Origin: Muribaculaceae bacterium
GTDB taxonomy: Bacteria; Bacteroidota; Bacteroidia; Bacteroidales; Muribaculaceae
Reading direction: 5' to 3'
Assembly (NCBI GenBank): GCA_009775375.1
Contig: VSPO01000023.1
Location: 1-33,580, forward strand
DNA length: 33,580 bases
Position numbers and translations under genes: made by a program. The notes beneath the pieces were generated by a model that was given only the letters and a program-made list of their open reading frames with translations, was not told where the DNA came from and did no database searches. Positions 24,512 through 32,897 of the stretch are shown in pieces; the first letter of the stretch is position 1; every line of letters starts with the position of its first letter.

Positions 24512-25864
24512 ATGCTTAAGAAATCATCTATAGCAAACCGCTGCAGCGCCATGACAATTTTGATTGTCATGGCGTTGTCGTGGCTTTGCGTTTTTTCTCT
24601 AAACGCTGTCCCCTCAAGGACCTTGGCTTCGGATGCGGGCAATTATTCCCGCCCGGCGGATTCCCTGAGAGTCAGTTTCATCACGTGTTATCCCGGCCCA
24701 GAGATATATGAGCTGTATGGTCATGAGGCAATAAGAATCAGGAGCAACACGATGGACTCTGTATGGAATTTCGGAATCTTCGATTTCCGCGAACCTAATT
24801 TTGTCTATCGTTTTGTAAAAGGGGAGACGGATTACATGGTTGCCGGCTATCCCTTTGAGTGGTTTATGCCGGAATACGTGGCCAGAGGGTCAAGGGTTGT
24901 TGAACAGGAGCTGAATCTGACGCAAGCTGAGGCAATGGATATGTTGTCGAGGCTTAGAACGTTGACTTTGCCCGAGAACCGCCGCTACCGCTACAATTAC
25001 GTAAAAAACAATTGTGCCACCCGCATTATCTGTCTGCTCGATTCGGTGGCGTCTGCCCGGGTTGTATATCCCGACAGCGTCCGGTATGCTACGTTTCGCG
25101 AAGAGATGAGGGCATATAATCGCAACTATCCTTGGTATCAGTTCGGAATCGACATTGCCTTGGGTTCGGGAATTGATTATCCTCTCAAGGCGAAAGAGGA
25201 GATGTTTGTGCCGGTGGAGATGCTTAGGATGACGGGCGCTGCCCGTCTTGCCGATGGCAGGCATCTGGTCGGCAGGGAAAACATTCTTTATGAAGGAAGG
25301 GGCGACATGACGCTTTCGCCGACTCCATGGTATGCCGGCCCGATGTTTTGGTCGCTGGTTATGCTTGCCGCCTCTGCTGCTTTCTTTGTCTATTCTTTAT
25401 GGAGCCGGAAGATTGTCAAGACGGTCTATTCTTTATGGTATTTCCTTCAGGGTGTGGCCGGATTGCTTGTGGCTTTTCTGGTTTTCATTTCAGTGCATGA
25501 GGCCACGTCGCCCAATACGTTGATTCTTTGGCTCAACCCTTTGCAGCTCCTGATGGCGATGGCGGTTTGGTGGAAAAAAACGCGCCCGGTTGCTATTGCT
25601 ATGGCCTACTATAATATGGTGGCTATGGTGTGCATGTTCGTGGTGTGGCCTTTCCAGCATCAAAGCGCCAATCCGGCGTTCTTCCCTTTGATGGGATGCA
25701 ATTTGCTGATGTCGCTGGCATATGCAATAATTGCTGGCAAAGAAAGTTATATTAATAATAGGCTTGTCGATTCGGCTACATCCTCTCGGAAAAAGGCGGG
25801 TGGCTCCGCTTCCGGGAAGAGAAAGTCGCCGACTAAAAGACAGCGAAAGACAACAGCAGAATGA
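24512..25864 (+). CDS. Lnb-type (DUF4105) polytopic membrane protein, probable lipoprotein N-acyltransferase
   Basis: A 450-residue membrane protein. One N-terminal membrane segment (about 14-32) leads to a periplasmic DUF4105/Lnb_N domain (about 50-260), and four or so C-terminal membrane helices follow (about 277-297, 303-328, 340-360, 365-382, 392-412). The C-terminal tail is Lys/Arg/Ser-rich and cytosolic. The domain has the two conserved signatures ELYGHEAIRIR (His71) and YNYVKNNCATRI (Cys168), a His/Cys pair that suits acyl transfer through a thioester. Lnb-type proteins, as I recall, have been linked to lipoprotein N-acylation in Bacteroides; I treat that as probable, not proved here. 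The stop overlaps the next gene's start (ATGA at 25861-25864). Confidence 0.8.
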   Translation: MLKKSSIANRCSAMTILIVMALSWLCVFSLNAVPSRTLASDAGNYSRPADSLRVSFITCYPGPEIYELYGHEAIRIRSNTMDSVWNFGIFDFREPNFVYRFVKGETDYMVAGYPFEWFMPEYVARGSRVVEQELNLTQAEAMDMLSRLRTLTLPENRRYRYNYVKNNCATRIICLLDSVASARVVYPDSVRYATFREEMRAYNRNYPWYQFGIDIALGSGIDYPLKAKEEMFVPVEMLRMTGAARLADGRHLVGRENILYEGRGDMTLSPTPWYAGPMFWSLVMLAASAAFFVYSLWSRKIVKTVYSLWYFLQGVAGLLVAFLVFISVHEATSPNTLILWLNPLQLLMAMAVWWKKTRPVAIAMAYYNMVAMVCMFVVWPFQHQSANPAFFPLMGCNLLMSLAYAIIAGKESYINNRLVDSATSSRKKAGGSASGKRKSPTKRQRKTTAE

Positions 25865-27447
25865 ATCGACTGATAACAACGGTGATATGCAGTCTGGTGG
25901 GCATCAACTCGATGCTTGCCGTCGACCCGTCGCGACCTAAAATCGTGGTGGGAATCATGGTCGACCAGTTGCGCACCGATTACATAGAATCGCTTCAGAA
26001 TCTTTTCGGTGAAAAAGGATTCAAGAAGCTTATGAGAGAGGGGGCATTCCTCAAAAACGTGGATTTCAAGGTCGGAGGCCTTGATCGGGCCTCCGGAACG
26101 GCCATGGTCTACACCGGGAGCTATCCGCGCCAGAACGGGGTAGCTTCCTCCATGGTCTACGACCCTTTGAGACAGACTATGGTGGCGGCTCTCAACGACC
26201 CCTCTACAATCGGAAATTTCACGACGGAGACGTTCTCTCCCGCCGGCCTGCGGTTTTCCACCGTCAGCGACGAAATTGCCATCGACGGTGCGGGGCTTGC
26301 AGCAGTCTACGCCATCTCCCCCGATCCCCAGCAGGCCATTATCATGGCCGGACATGCGGGCAACTCCGCGTTCTGGATTAATGACAACACAGGAAAATGG
26401 GCTACATCCACCTACTATAGGGAGTCGCCGAAGATTCTGACACAGAAAAACTATTCAAATTCCATAACGTCGAGAATCGACACGATGAAATGGAAGCCGG
26501 CTTTGCCGATTTCCAGCTATCCCGGACTCCCCGCCCAGAAGAGGATGCACGATTTCGAGCATAAGTTCTCCTTGGCCGACAGGGACGTCTACAAAATGTA
26601 TGCCTCTTCTCCTTTGGTCAATACGGAAGTGACCGACGTTGCCATCGACTACCTGAAGGATCTGAGCATTGGTCGCAGGGGCGACGTTATAGACATGCTC
26701 AACGTGGCCTACACGGCCGCTCCCTATAAGTATGTCGGCGACGGTGATTATAGGCTTGAGCTTGAAGACAGCTACGTCCGCCTCGACGGACAGCTGTCAC
26801 GCCTTTTCGACGCTATTGATAAATATGTAGGGCTTGACAATGCTGTCATCTACGTCGCTTCCACAGGGTATTATGACGATGCTGTCATTGATGATCCAAA
26901 ATACAGGATTCCGACGGGCGATTTCTCAGTCAAGAGAGCTTTGTCGCTTCTTAATTCCTACCTCTCGGCCAAATATGGCAATGGTGATTACGTCGACACC
27001 TACAGCAACAACCATGTCTACCTCGACCGCAAGCAAATTGAGGAACGCAACCTCGATCTTCGCATTGTGGCTCAGGAGGCAAGGGATTTCCTTGTCAGGA
27101 TGAGCGGAGTCAGCGACGCCTTCACGATGGGCGACATCATGACCTCGACGCTTCCCGGGATGGAGGCGCTCAGACTCAGCACGGACCCCAAGACCGGGGG
27201 TGACATTGTCCTTGAGTTCAATGGCGGATGGCGTGTGGTCAACGACACGAAATTTCCCGAAGAGGTAAAGGTTGTCAGGTCGGGAATGGCCCTGACGCCT
27301 GCGTTTATATTGGGTGGGGGAGTGGCTCCTCAGATTGTGGAGACCCCCGTGGATGCCACTGCGTTGGCTCCGACCATTACGCAGGTGCTTCGTATCAGAT
27401 CCCCCAATGGTGCCGTAGCGAAGCCATTGCCGCTTCAAAAGAAGTGA
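25861..27447 (+). CDS. Alkaline-phosphatase-superfamily protein with degenerate active site
   Basis: A 528-residue exported protein with a signal peptide ending near residue 20. The fold is that of PafA or nucleotide-pyrophosphatase-type phosphatases: VVGIMVDQLRTDY (Asp35, first metal ligand) and YTGSYPRQNGV are where they should be. The catalytic residues, however, look lost. The usual T-x-P-G-H stretch reads RASGT (Arg76 at the nucleophile place, Thr80 for His). The D-Y-x-G-H metal site is replaced around 284-293 (TAAPYKYVGDG), and the ADHG site reads ASTG (334-336). This points to a pseudoenzyme with a binding or structural role. It is translationally coupled to the Lnb-type gene and sits 71 bp before secA. 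Confidence 0.82.
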   Translation: MNRLITTVICSLVGINSMLAVDPSRPKIVVGIMVDQLRTDYIESLQNLFGEKGFKKLMREGAFLKNVDFKVGGLDRASGTAMVYTGSYPRQNGVASSMVYDPLRQTMVAALNDPSTIGNFTTETFSPAGLRFSTVSDEIAIDGAGLAAVYAISPDPQQAIIMAGHAGNSAFWINDNTGKWATSTYYRESPKILTQKNYSNSITSRIDTMKWKPALPISSYPGLPAQKRMHDFEHKFSLADRDVYKMYASSPLVNTEVTDVAIDYLKDLSIGRRGDVIDMLNVAYTAAPYKYVGDGDYRLELEDSYVRLDGQLSRLFDAIDKYVGLDNAVIYVASTGYYDDAVIDDPKYRIPTGDFSVKRALSLLNSYLSAKYGNGDYVDTYSNNHVYLDRKQIEERNLDLRIVAQEARDFLVRMSGVSDAFTMGDIMTSTLPGMEALRLSTDPKTGGDIVLEFNGGWRVVNDTKFPEEVKVVRSGMALTPAFILGGGVAPQIVETPVDATALAPTITQVLRIRSPNGAVAKPLPLQKK

Positions 27448-27518
27448 AATCAAGAGAGCCTTTAAACAAAGGCAAACGCTATCTAAGAAGAATATCAAAT
27501 CGAAATAAATATAGATCC

Positions 27519-30500
27519 ATGGGATTCAACAGCATATTAAAGAAAATTTTCGGCGACCAAAGTGAGAGGGCCGTGCGCCCCCTTTGGCAGCGTCTTGAGA
27601 AAGAGATTAATCCGGTCAGCGAAGAGCTGAAAGGATTGAGCCACGACCAGCTGAGGGCGCGGATTGACAATATCCGCGACAGCATCCGGGGCGAGGCTAA
27701 GGAGTATAAAGACAAGATGGCGGAAGTGCGCGCCGAGCTTGAGACGCTCGACTACGACAAGCGCGAGCCGTATTGGAAGAATATCGATGAGCTTCGCGAA
27801 GAGATGTTCAAGATGTATGCCCGTCGTCTTGACGAGGTGCTTCCGGAGGTGTTCGCGGTTGTAAAGGAGACTGCTTCACGCTTTGCCAACAATGAGACAA
27901 TCGAAGTGACAGCCACTCAGGCCGACCGCGAGCTTGCCGCCAAGGGAAAAGACTTCGTTTCCATCGAAGGCGACAAGGCCATCTACAAAAACAGCTGGAT
28001 GGCCGGTGGCAACCTCATGAAATGGGATATGGTGCACTATGATGTGCAGCTTATCGGGGGCATGGTGCTCCATGGCATCTTGAATGGCGACAAAGCATCC
28101 AACAATATCGCGGAGATGGCCACGGGCGAGGGTAAGACCCTCGTGGCTACGCTCCCCGTTTTCCTGAATGCATTGACTGGAGAGGGTGTCCATGTCGTGA
28201 CCGTCAACGACTATCTTGCCAAACGTGACTCCGAATGGATGGGCCCGCTTTATCAGTTCCACGGCCTGACCGTAGACTGTATCGACAAGACCGACCCCAA
28301 TTCCGAGGAGCGGCGCGAAGCATATCGTTGCGACATCACGTTCGGCACAAACAATGAGTTCGGTTTCGACTATCTTCGCGACAATATGGCCACTCAGACT
28401 TCCGATCTCGTGCAGCGCGATGAACACTACTACGCTATTGTCGATGAGGTCGACTCCGTCCTTATCGACGACGCAAGAACCCCGCTGATTATTTCCGGTC
28501 CTGTCCCCAAGGGCGACGACCAGATGTTCAACGAGTTCAAACCCAACGTTGAGAAAGTCGTGACGGCTCAGCGTAAGTTCGTGCAGGGCTTGCTTCTTGA
28601 GGCCAAGGATAAGATTTCCGCTGCGATGAGTGGCGATGCGGAGCGTATCGCGAAATACGACAAAGGCGACGGCAAAAAGCCCCTGACAGCCGACCAGCTT
28701 CTCGAAGAGGGCGGTCTCTCGCTTTTCCGTGCTTACAAAGGTCTTCCGAAGCACAATCCTCTCATTCGCTATCTTAGCGAAGAGGGAATAAAGCAACTCC
28801 TTCTCAAGGTGGAGGCTAAATATATGGCCGACAACAATAGGGAGATGCCCAAGGCTGTGGAGCCCCTGTTCTTCGTCATTGATGAGAAAAACCATAGCAT
28901 TGAGCTGACCGACAAGGGTATCGAGGTGCTGACAGGCACGACCCAAGACCCCGATTTCTTCATCCTTCCCGACATCGCCGCCCAATTGTCGGCCGTTGAG
29001 AACGAGGAGGGAACCAAGGAGGAACATCAGGAAATGAAAGACTCCCTGCTCCAGGCTTATTCCATCAAGGCTGAGCGCGTGCACACCGTCAACCAGCTCC
29101 TGAAGGCTTACACGCTCTTCGACAAGGACGTGGAATACGTCATCGACGACAATAAAATCAAGATCGTAGATGAGCAGACCGGACGTATCATGGAGGGACG
29201 TCGCTACAGCGACGGACTTCACCAGGCCATCGAGGCCAAGGAGGGCGTGAAGGTTGAGGCCGCCACTCAGACGTATGCCACAATCACGCTCCAAAACTAT
29301 TTCCGTATGTATCGCAAGCTCGCCGGTATGACCGGCACGGCTATGACCGAGGCTGGCGAGTTCTACGACATTTACAAGCTGGAGGTGACCGAAATCCCGA
29401 CCAACCGTCCCGTGATACGCAACGACCAGAACGACCGTGTCTACCGCACAAAGAAAGAGAAATATGCGGCCGTCATCCAGGAGGTGGAGGACATGGTGAA
29501 GGCCGGACGTCCCGTCCTTGTCGGCACCACTTCCGTCGAAATCTCCGAGTTGCTCTCCAAGATGCTACAGCTTCGCAAGATTCCCCATCAGGTGCTCAAT
29601 GCGAAATACCATCAGAAGGAGGCCGACATCGTGGCCCAGGCCGGAAAGACAGGCACCGTCACCATCGCCACCAACATGGCCGGACGTGGCACCGACATCA
29701 AGCTCTCTCCGGAGGTGAAGGCCGCAGGTGGTCTTGCCATCATAGGCACGGAGCGTCATGAATCCCGCCGCGTCGACCGCCAGCTGCGCGGTCGTGCCGG
29801 ACGTCAGGGCGACCCGGGTTCTTCCGTCTTCTTCGTTTCATTTGAAGACACCGTTATGCGCCTTTTCGCCAATGAAAGAATCGTGAAGACCCTCGACCGT
29901 CTTGGTTTCGAGGAGGGCGACATGATTGAAAGCAAGATGGTGACTCGCTCAATAGAGAACGCCCAGAAGCGTGTAGAGGAAAACAACTTCGGCATCCGTA
30001 AGCGCCTCGTGGAATACGACGACGTGATGAATGCCCAGAGAAAGGGTGTCTATGGCCGTCGTCAGAATGCCCTGAAGGGCGTGCGCATCGGCACGGATAT
30101 CGCCAACATGATATATGAGACCGCTGCCGAGCTTGCCGGACGCCGCTATGATGGCGGGTTCAGCGAATTCGATGAGGCCGTTCGCAAAGCTTTCGCAATG
30201 GAGCTTCCCTTCACGGAGGAGGAATACGCTAAGATGGAGGTGCAGGATGTGACCGACCGTCTTGCCGAAACCGCCATGCAGACTTTCAATCGCAACAAGC
30301 AGAAGATGGTGGAGGGAGCTGCCCCCTACATCAAGGAATTTGTTGAGGAGAGAGGAGCAACGGGGCTTGTCGGAGTGCCCATCTCGGATGGCCGCCGAAT
30401 GTACAATATCCGCTGCGATATCAAGGAGGCTTACGACAATAATTGCCGTGCGTTGACTAAATCATGGGAGAAGACCGTGCTTCTGTCTTCTATCGACAAG

Positions 30501-31007
30501 GCTTGGCAGGAACAGCTCCGTGAGATGGACGAGCTCCGCAAATCCGTGCAGAATGCTTCCTACGAGCAGAAAGACCCCTTGGTGATCTATAAGCTTGAGG
30601 CCTATGAGCTTTGGAAGAAGATGCTATGGGACATGAACTCCAAGGCTGTCGCCACCCTCATGCGCGGAAAGCTCGCCGTTCCGGATTATGCGGAGGCAAA
30701 GGCCGCTGAGGCCGCAGCGCGAGAGGCCCAGGAACAGCAGCGTCAGGCAGCAGCCGTCAGGCAGCAACCGCAGCAGGAGATCAGAAGGGAATACAGCTAT
30801 GCCGGCACTCCTAATCCCTATGCAAACTATAGCACTACCCGCGACAGCTATCCCGGAGAAAGTGCACAGCGTCAGGCGGCGCAGAACGTCAACCGTCAGC
30901 CGGCTCCAAAGCAGTCCGTGAAGGCTGAGCCAAAGGTAGGACGCAATGATCCTTGTCCTTGCGGAAGCGGCAAGAAATATAAGAATTGCCACGGCAAGGG
31001 GCTCTGA
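27519..31007 (+). CDS. secA: Preprotein translocase ATPase SecA
   Basis: Motor ATPase that pushes unfolded proteins through SecYEG (1162 residues). The start at 27519 gives MGFNSILKKIFGDQSERAV, as in the family; the open frame runs 97 codons upstream into the previous gene without SecA similarity. Walker A is MATGEGKTLVATLP, the DEAD-like motif is IVDEVDSVLIDDARTPLIISG, and the second nucleotide domain has NMAGRGTDI and RQLRGRAGRQGDPGSS. The helical scaffold follows. A Gln/Ala-rich linker (about 1065-1140) leads to the zinc-binding SEC-C end CPCGSGKKYKNCHG. The extra length over E. coli SecA (901) comes from insertions and this linker, normal for Bacteroidetes. It converges with the GYF_2-CD225 genes at a strong terminator. 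Confidence 0.98.
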   Translation: MGFNSILKKIFGDQSERAVRPLWQRLEKEINPVSEELKGLSHDQLRARIDNIRDSIRGEAKEYKDKMAEVRAELETLDYDKREPYWKNIDELREEMFKMYARRLDEVLPEVFAVVKETASRFANNETIEVTATQADRELAAKGKDFVSIEGDKAIYKNSWMAGGNLMKWDMVHYDVQLIGGMVLHGILNGDKASNNIAEMATGEGKTLVATLPVFLNALTGEGVHVVTVNDYLAKRDSEWMGPLYQFHGLTVDCIDKTDPNSEERREAYRCDITFGTNNEFGFDYLRDNMATQTSDLVQRDEHYYAIVDEVDSVLIDDARTPLIISGPVPKGDDQMFNEFKPNVEKVVTAQRKFVQGLLLEAKDKISAAMSGDAERIAKYDKGDGKKPLTADQLLEEGGLSLFRAYKGLPKHNPLIRYLSEEGIKQLLLKVEAKYMADNNREMPKAVEPLFFVIDEKNHSIELTDKGIEVLTGTTQDPDFFILPDIAAQLSAVENEEGTKEEHQEMKDSLLQAYSIKAERVHTVNQLLKAYTLFDKDVEYVIDDNKIKIVDEQTGRIMEGRRYSDGLHQAIEAKEGVKVEAATQTYATITLQNYFRMYRKLAGMTGTAMTEAGEFYDIYKLEVTEIPTNRPVIRNDQNDRVYRTKKEKYAAVIQEVEDMVKAGRPVLVGTTSVEISELLSKMLQLRKIPHQVLNAKYHQKEADIVAQAGKTGTVTIATNMAGRGTDIKLSPEVKAAGGLAIIGTERHESRRVDRQLRGRAGRQGDPGSSVFFVSFEDTVMRLFANERIVKTLDRLGFEEGDMIESKMVTRSIENAQKRVEENNFGIRKRLVEYDDVMNAQRKGVYGRRQNALKGVRIGTDIANMIYETAAELAGRRYDGGFSEFDEAVRKAFAMELPFTEEEYAKMEVQDVTDRLAETAMQTFNRNKQKMVEGAAPYIKEFVEERGATGLVGVPISDGRRMYNIRCDIKEAYDNNCRALTKSWEKTVLLSSIDKAWQEQLREMDELRKSVQNASYEQKDPLVIYKLEAYELWKKMLWDMNSKAVATLMRGKLAVPDYAEAKAAEAAAREAQEQQRQAAAVRQQPQQEIRREYSYAGTPNPYANYSTTRDSYPGESAQRQAAQNVNRQPAPKQSVKAEPKVGRNDPCPCGSGKKYKNCHGKGL

Positions 31008-31029
31008 TTCAAATTATGCAATAAATATC

Positions 31030-31087
31030 AAGAAGCCAATAAAAAATCCCGCCATCGAAGGATGGCGGGATTTTTTATTGGCTTCTT
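31030..31087. terminator. Bidirectional terminator between secA and the GYF_2-CD225 genes
   Basis: Perfect 27-bp arms (31030-31056 and 31061-31087) around a GAAG loop. The GC core (TCCCGCCATC) is flanked by A-rich and T-rich parts on both sides, so both strands read hairpin then T-run. It lies 23 bp after secA and 20 bp before the stop of the minus-strand gene. Confidence 0.92.
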
Positions 31088-31106
31088 TGTCTCCGGCGGA
31101 TATGAA

Positions 31107-31676
31107 TCAAAAAAATCGAAACAGGAATGCGTAGAGAATGAGGCCGAGAAAAAAGGATATCCCGACGCTCATTTTTGCGCTCCGACAATAGTCGTGCGCC
31201 TGTTTATGCTCCCCCTCTTCCCATGCCTTTTTGCTCTTCCGCGCAAAAATTATGGCGGCTATCCCCGTCGGGGGAAAGCATAGGAGAGTGACGGCTATGG
31301 CAAGCCCCATCATCGGGCGTGGCGGCTGGTCGATGTCTTGCTGCTCGTCAATCTGCTCGATCGTCGGCATTTGTTCTGGGTCGTTCATGTAGCGGGAGAA
31401 GCGCGATGGCGAAATTTGAGTGCTTTCCGTGGCCGTCGGTAGATTCTCGGCCGCAGCCTGTTGCTTGCGTTGCTCTGCCTCCACGCTCGACGGGTGCATC
31501 AGGTCGTGGATTCTGTTCCTGTACATCCTGCAGATGTCGGCCACGTCCTCAGCCTTCTCCCAATCCGCCATACCCTTACACCATACGTAGGTCTCAGGTC
31601 TGACCCCGGCCTCGGCGAGACGGTCAAGCTCATACGGCCCGCGACGTTCGCCATCTATCATTGCATAATATTTCAT
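31107..31676 (-). CDS. GYF_2-CD225 (dispanin-like) membrane protein
   Basis: A 189-residue protein. Residues about 2-50 form a GYF_2 (formerly DUF4339) domain (YYAMIDGERRGPYELDRL, then VWCKGMADWEKAEDV). A charged, Gln/Glu/Pro-rich linker follows (about 60-118). The C-terminus is a CD225 domain (about 120-187): hydrophobic segment, FPPTGIAAIIFARKSKKAW, a helix with EGEHKQAHDYCRSAK, and a second membrane segment. This is the layout of eukaryotic IFITM proteins. The start at 31676 (MKYYAMIDG) begins exactly at the domain; the frame goes 10 codons higher. It is the second gene of a pair, 11 bp after its larger neighbour. Function in bacteria is unknown. Confidence 0.82.
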   Translation of the reverse strand: MKYYAMIDGERRGPYELDRLAEAGVRPETYVWCKGMADWEKAEDVADICRMYRNRIHDLMHPSSVEAEQRKQQAAAENLPTATESTQISPSRFSRYMNDPEQMPTIEQIDEQQDIDQPPRPMMGLAIAVTLLCFPPTGIAAIIFARKSKKAWEEGEHKQAHDYCRSAKMSVGISFFLGLILYAFLFRFF

Positions 31677-31687
31677 CCTGCTGTCTT

Positions 31688-32590
31688 CTATCCCAATATC
31701 GACCATGGAAATGCCGCGAATCCAAACATTGCGGCGTAGGAGATGCCTCCGATGCCTGCAAGCGCAAACGCGATGATTGTCATGATTTTTGCCAGATTAT
31801 TGGCCTGATCGCCCATTTCATAGAAACCGTCGCGATAGAGGTCGTTGGCATTGCTGGCCTTGATAATGCCGACTATTCCGAAGATACACCCTATGCAAGA
31901 AAAGACGAACGCCAAGATGGTCGCCACTATTGCCCACGGTAGCCAATTGGTCCTTGCAGGTGAATAATTGTTGCCGTAATTGTTGGGATTGTTTTGATAG
32001 CCGGAATTGAATCTGCTTGAAAAATTCGGGTTCTGTCCGTATCGTGGATCGTTGCCATATTGCGGATTCTGTCCATACTGCGGATTCTGTCCGAAGTTGG
32101 GGTTTCTTCCATACTGCGGGTTCTGTCCGAAGTTGGGGTTGCTTCCATACTGCGGATTCTGTCCGAAGTTAGGGTTGCTTCCATACTGTGGATTCTGTCC
32201 GAATGGATGTTGATGGGGCGGAGGTGTTTTCCCGAAATGCCTCATGATGTCGGGCTGTGTCGAAGCCTTCTCCCAATCTGCCATTCCGTCGGTCCAAACG
32301 GGTGTCTGCGGAGTCATTCCCATAGAAATCAGTTCCCCTGCCGTATATGGGCCGACCTGTTTGTCATTGATCATCGCAAACCATCGGCGTTCCTCCTTCA
32401 TATCGCTCGGTGAAGCTTCTGGAGATACTATTATTTCGGCTATCTCAGGTAAATCCGAGGCCTTGATCCAGTCCGGGAGACCTTGACGCCAAACAAGCGA
32501 CTCAGGTCTGACCATGTGTTGCTGTAGTTCCTCCTTGGAAAACGGCCCGGCTTGTTGGCCATCAATTATTATAAAGTACTGGTTTTGCAT
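31688..32590 (-). CDS. Double GYF_2-CD225 membrane protein with Asn/Gln/Pro repeat linker
   Basis: A 300-residue paralogue of the downstream gene, but with two GYF_2 domains (about 3-52 and 69-117; both have the GPF/GPY then VW...G.PDW or ...MADW signature). A repetitive linker (about 130-190) has units of FGQNPQYGSNPN, and then an Asn/Tyr-rich stretch runs to 212. The C-terminal CD225 domain has two membrane segments (about 216-243 and 266-293) and the expected charged helix between (KASNANDLYRDGFYEMGDQ). No signal peptide, so the GYF domains should be cytoplasmic. Both genes form one minus-strand unit. GYF domains bind proline-rich peptides in eukaryotes; the ligand here is unknown. Confidence 0.82.
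   Translation of the reverse strand: MQNQYFIIIDGQQAGPFSKEELQQHMVRPESLVWRQGLPDWIKASDLPEIAEIIVSPEASPSDMKEERRWFAMINDKQVGPYTAGELISMGMTPQTPVWTDGMADWEKASTQPDIMRHFGKTPPPHQHPFGQNPQYGSNPNFGQNPQYGSNPNFGQNPQYGRNPNFGQNPQYGQNPQYGNDPRYGQNPNFSSRFNSGYQNNPNNYGNNYSPARTNWLPWAIVATILAFVFSCIGCIFGIVGIIKASNANDLYRDGFYEMGDQANNLAKIMTIIAFALAGIGGISYAAMFGFAAFPWSILG
32021..32203 (-). repeat. Tandem coding repeats in the GYF_2-CD225 linker
   Basis: About five 36-bp units, some shortened, encode FGQNPQYGSNPN-type peptides. DNA copies are nearly identical in the first three units, so the array probably expands and contracts. Confidence 0.85.
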
Positions 32591-32654
32591 ATCCGATTCA
32601 TATTAAAAGAAAGCTGTTAAGGCAGCTTCTTGATTATACAGTCGTAAACGTCTT

Positions 32655-32662
32655 CAAAATTA
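32655..32662 (-). promoter_or_regulatory. Possible -7 box of the GYF_2-CD225 operon
   Basis: On the minus strand TAATTTTG matches the -7 consensus, about 65 bp before the start. The -33 box is not clear at the usual distance. A 6-bp hairpin (AAGCTG/CAGCTT) lies in the resulting leader. Confidence 0.4.
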
Positions 32663-32722
32663 ACAAAAAAAATCGGGCGAAAGATTCAAAATAATAAAAA
32701 TCGACAAAAAGTTGGGAATTTT

Positions 32723-32755
32723 TTTGGATGAAAGCGAAAGAATGCTTAATTTTGC
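32723..32755 (+). promoter_or_regulatory. Consensus promoter of tRNA-Gly
   Basis: TTTG (32723-32726), exactly 20 bp, then TAATTTTGC (32747-32755): a full match to the Bacteroidales consensus, with the tRNA starting 10 bp later. Confidence 0.88.
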
Positions 32756-32764
32756 ACTGCAAAC

Positions 32765-32837
32765 GCGGTAGTAGCTCAGTTGGTAGAGCATCAGCTTCCC
32801 AAGCTGAGGGTCACGAGTTCGAGCCTCGCCTACCGCT
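32765..32837 (+). tRNA. tRNA-Gly (anticodon CCC)
   Basis: A 73-nt cloverleaf. The acceptor stem pairs GCGGTAG with CTACCGC, discriminator T. D-arm is GCTC/GAGC. The anticodon stem pairs TCAGC with GCTGA around TTCCCAA, with CCC at 32798-32800. T-arm is CGAG-TTCGAGC-CTCG, but its outermost pair is A-C, a mismatch. No CCA is encoded. The T discriminator agrees with glycine identity. Confidence 0.95.
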
Positions 32838-32852
32838 CATCGCGGAGTCCCG

Positions 32853-32878
32853 GAAGGTGGAGCTATTGCTCCACCTTC
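32853..32878 (+). terminator. Terminator hairpin of tRNA-Gly
   Basis: Perfect 11-bp arms (32853-32863, 32868-32878) around a TATT loop, 15 bp after the tRNA. The tail (GTCATTATAT) is only partly T-rich. Confidence 0.65.
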
Positions 32879-32897
32879 GTCATTATATCCCCTCCAT

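Noticed and set aside
27228..27518. Upstream extension of the secA frame by 97 codons.
   Set aside because: The extra part overlaps the previous gene in another frame and has no SecA similarity. The ATG at 27519 gives the family N-terminus.
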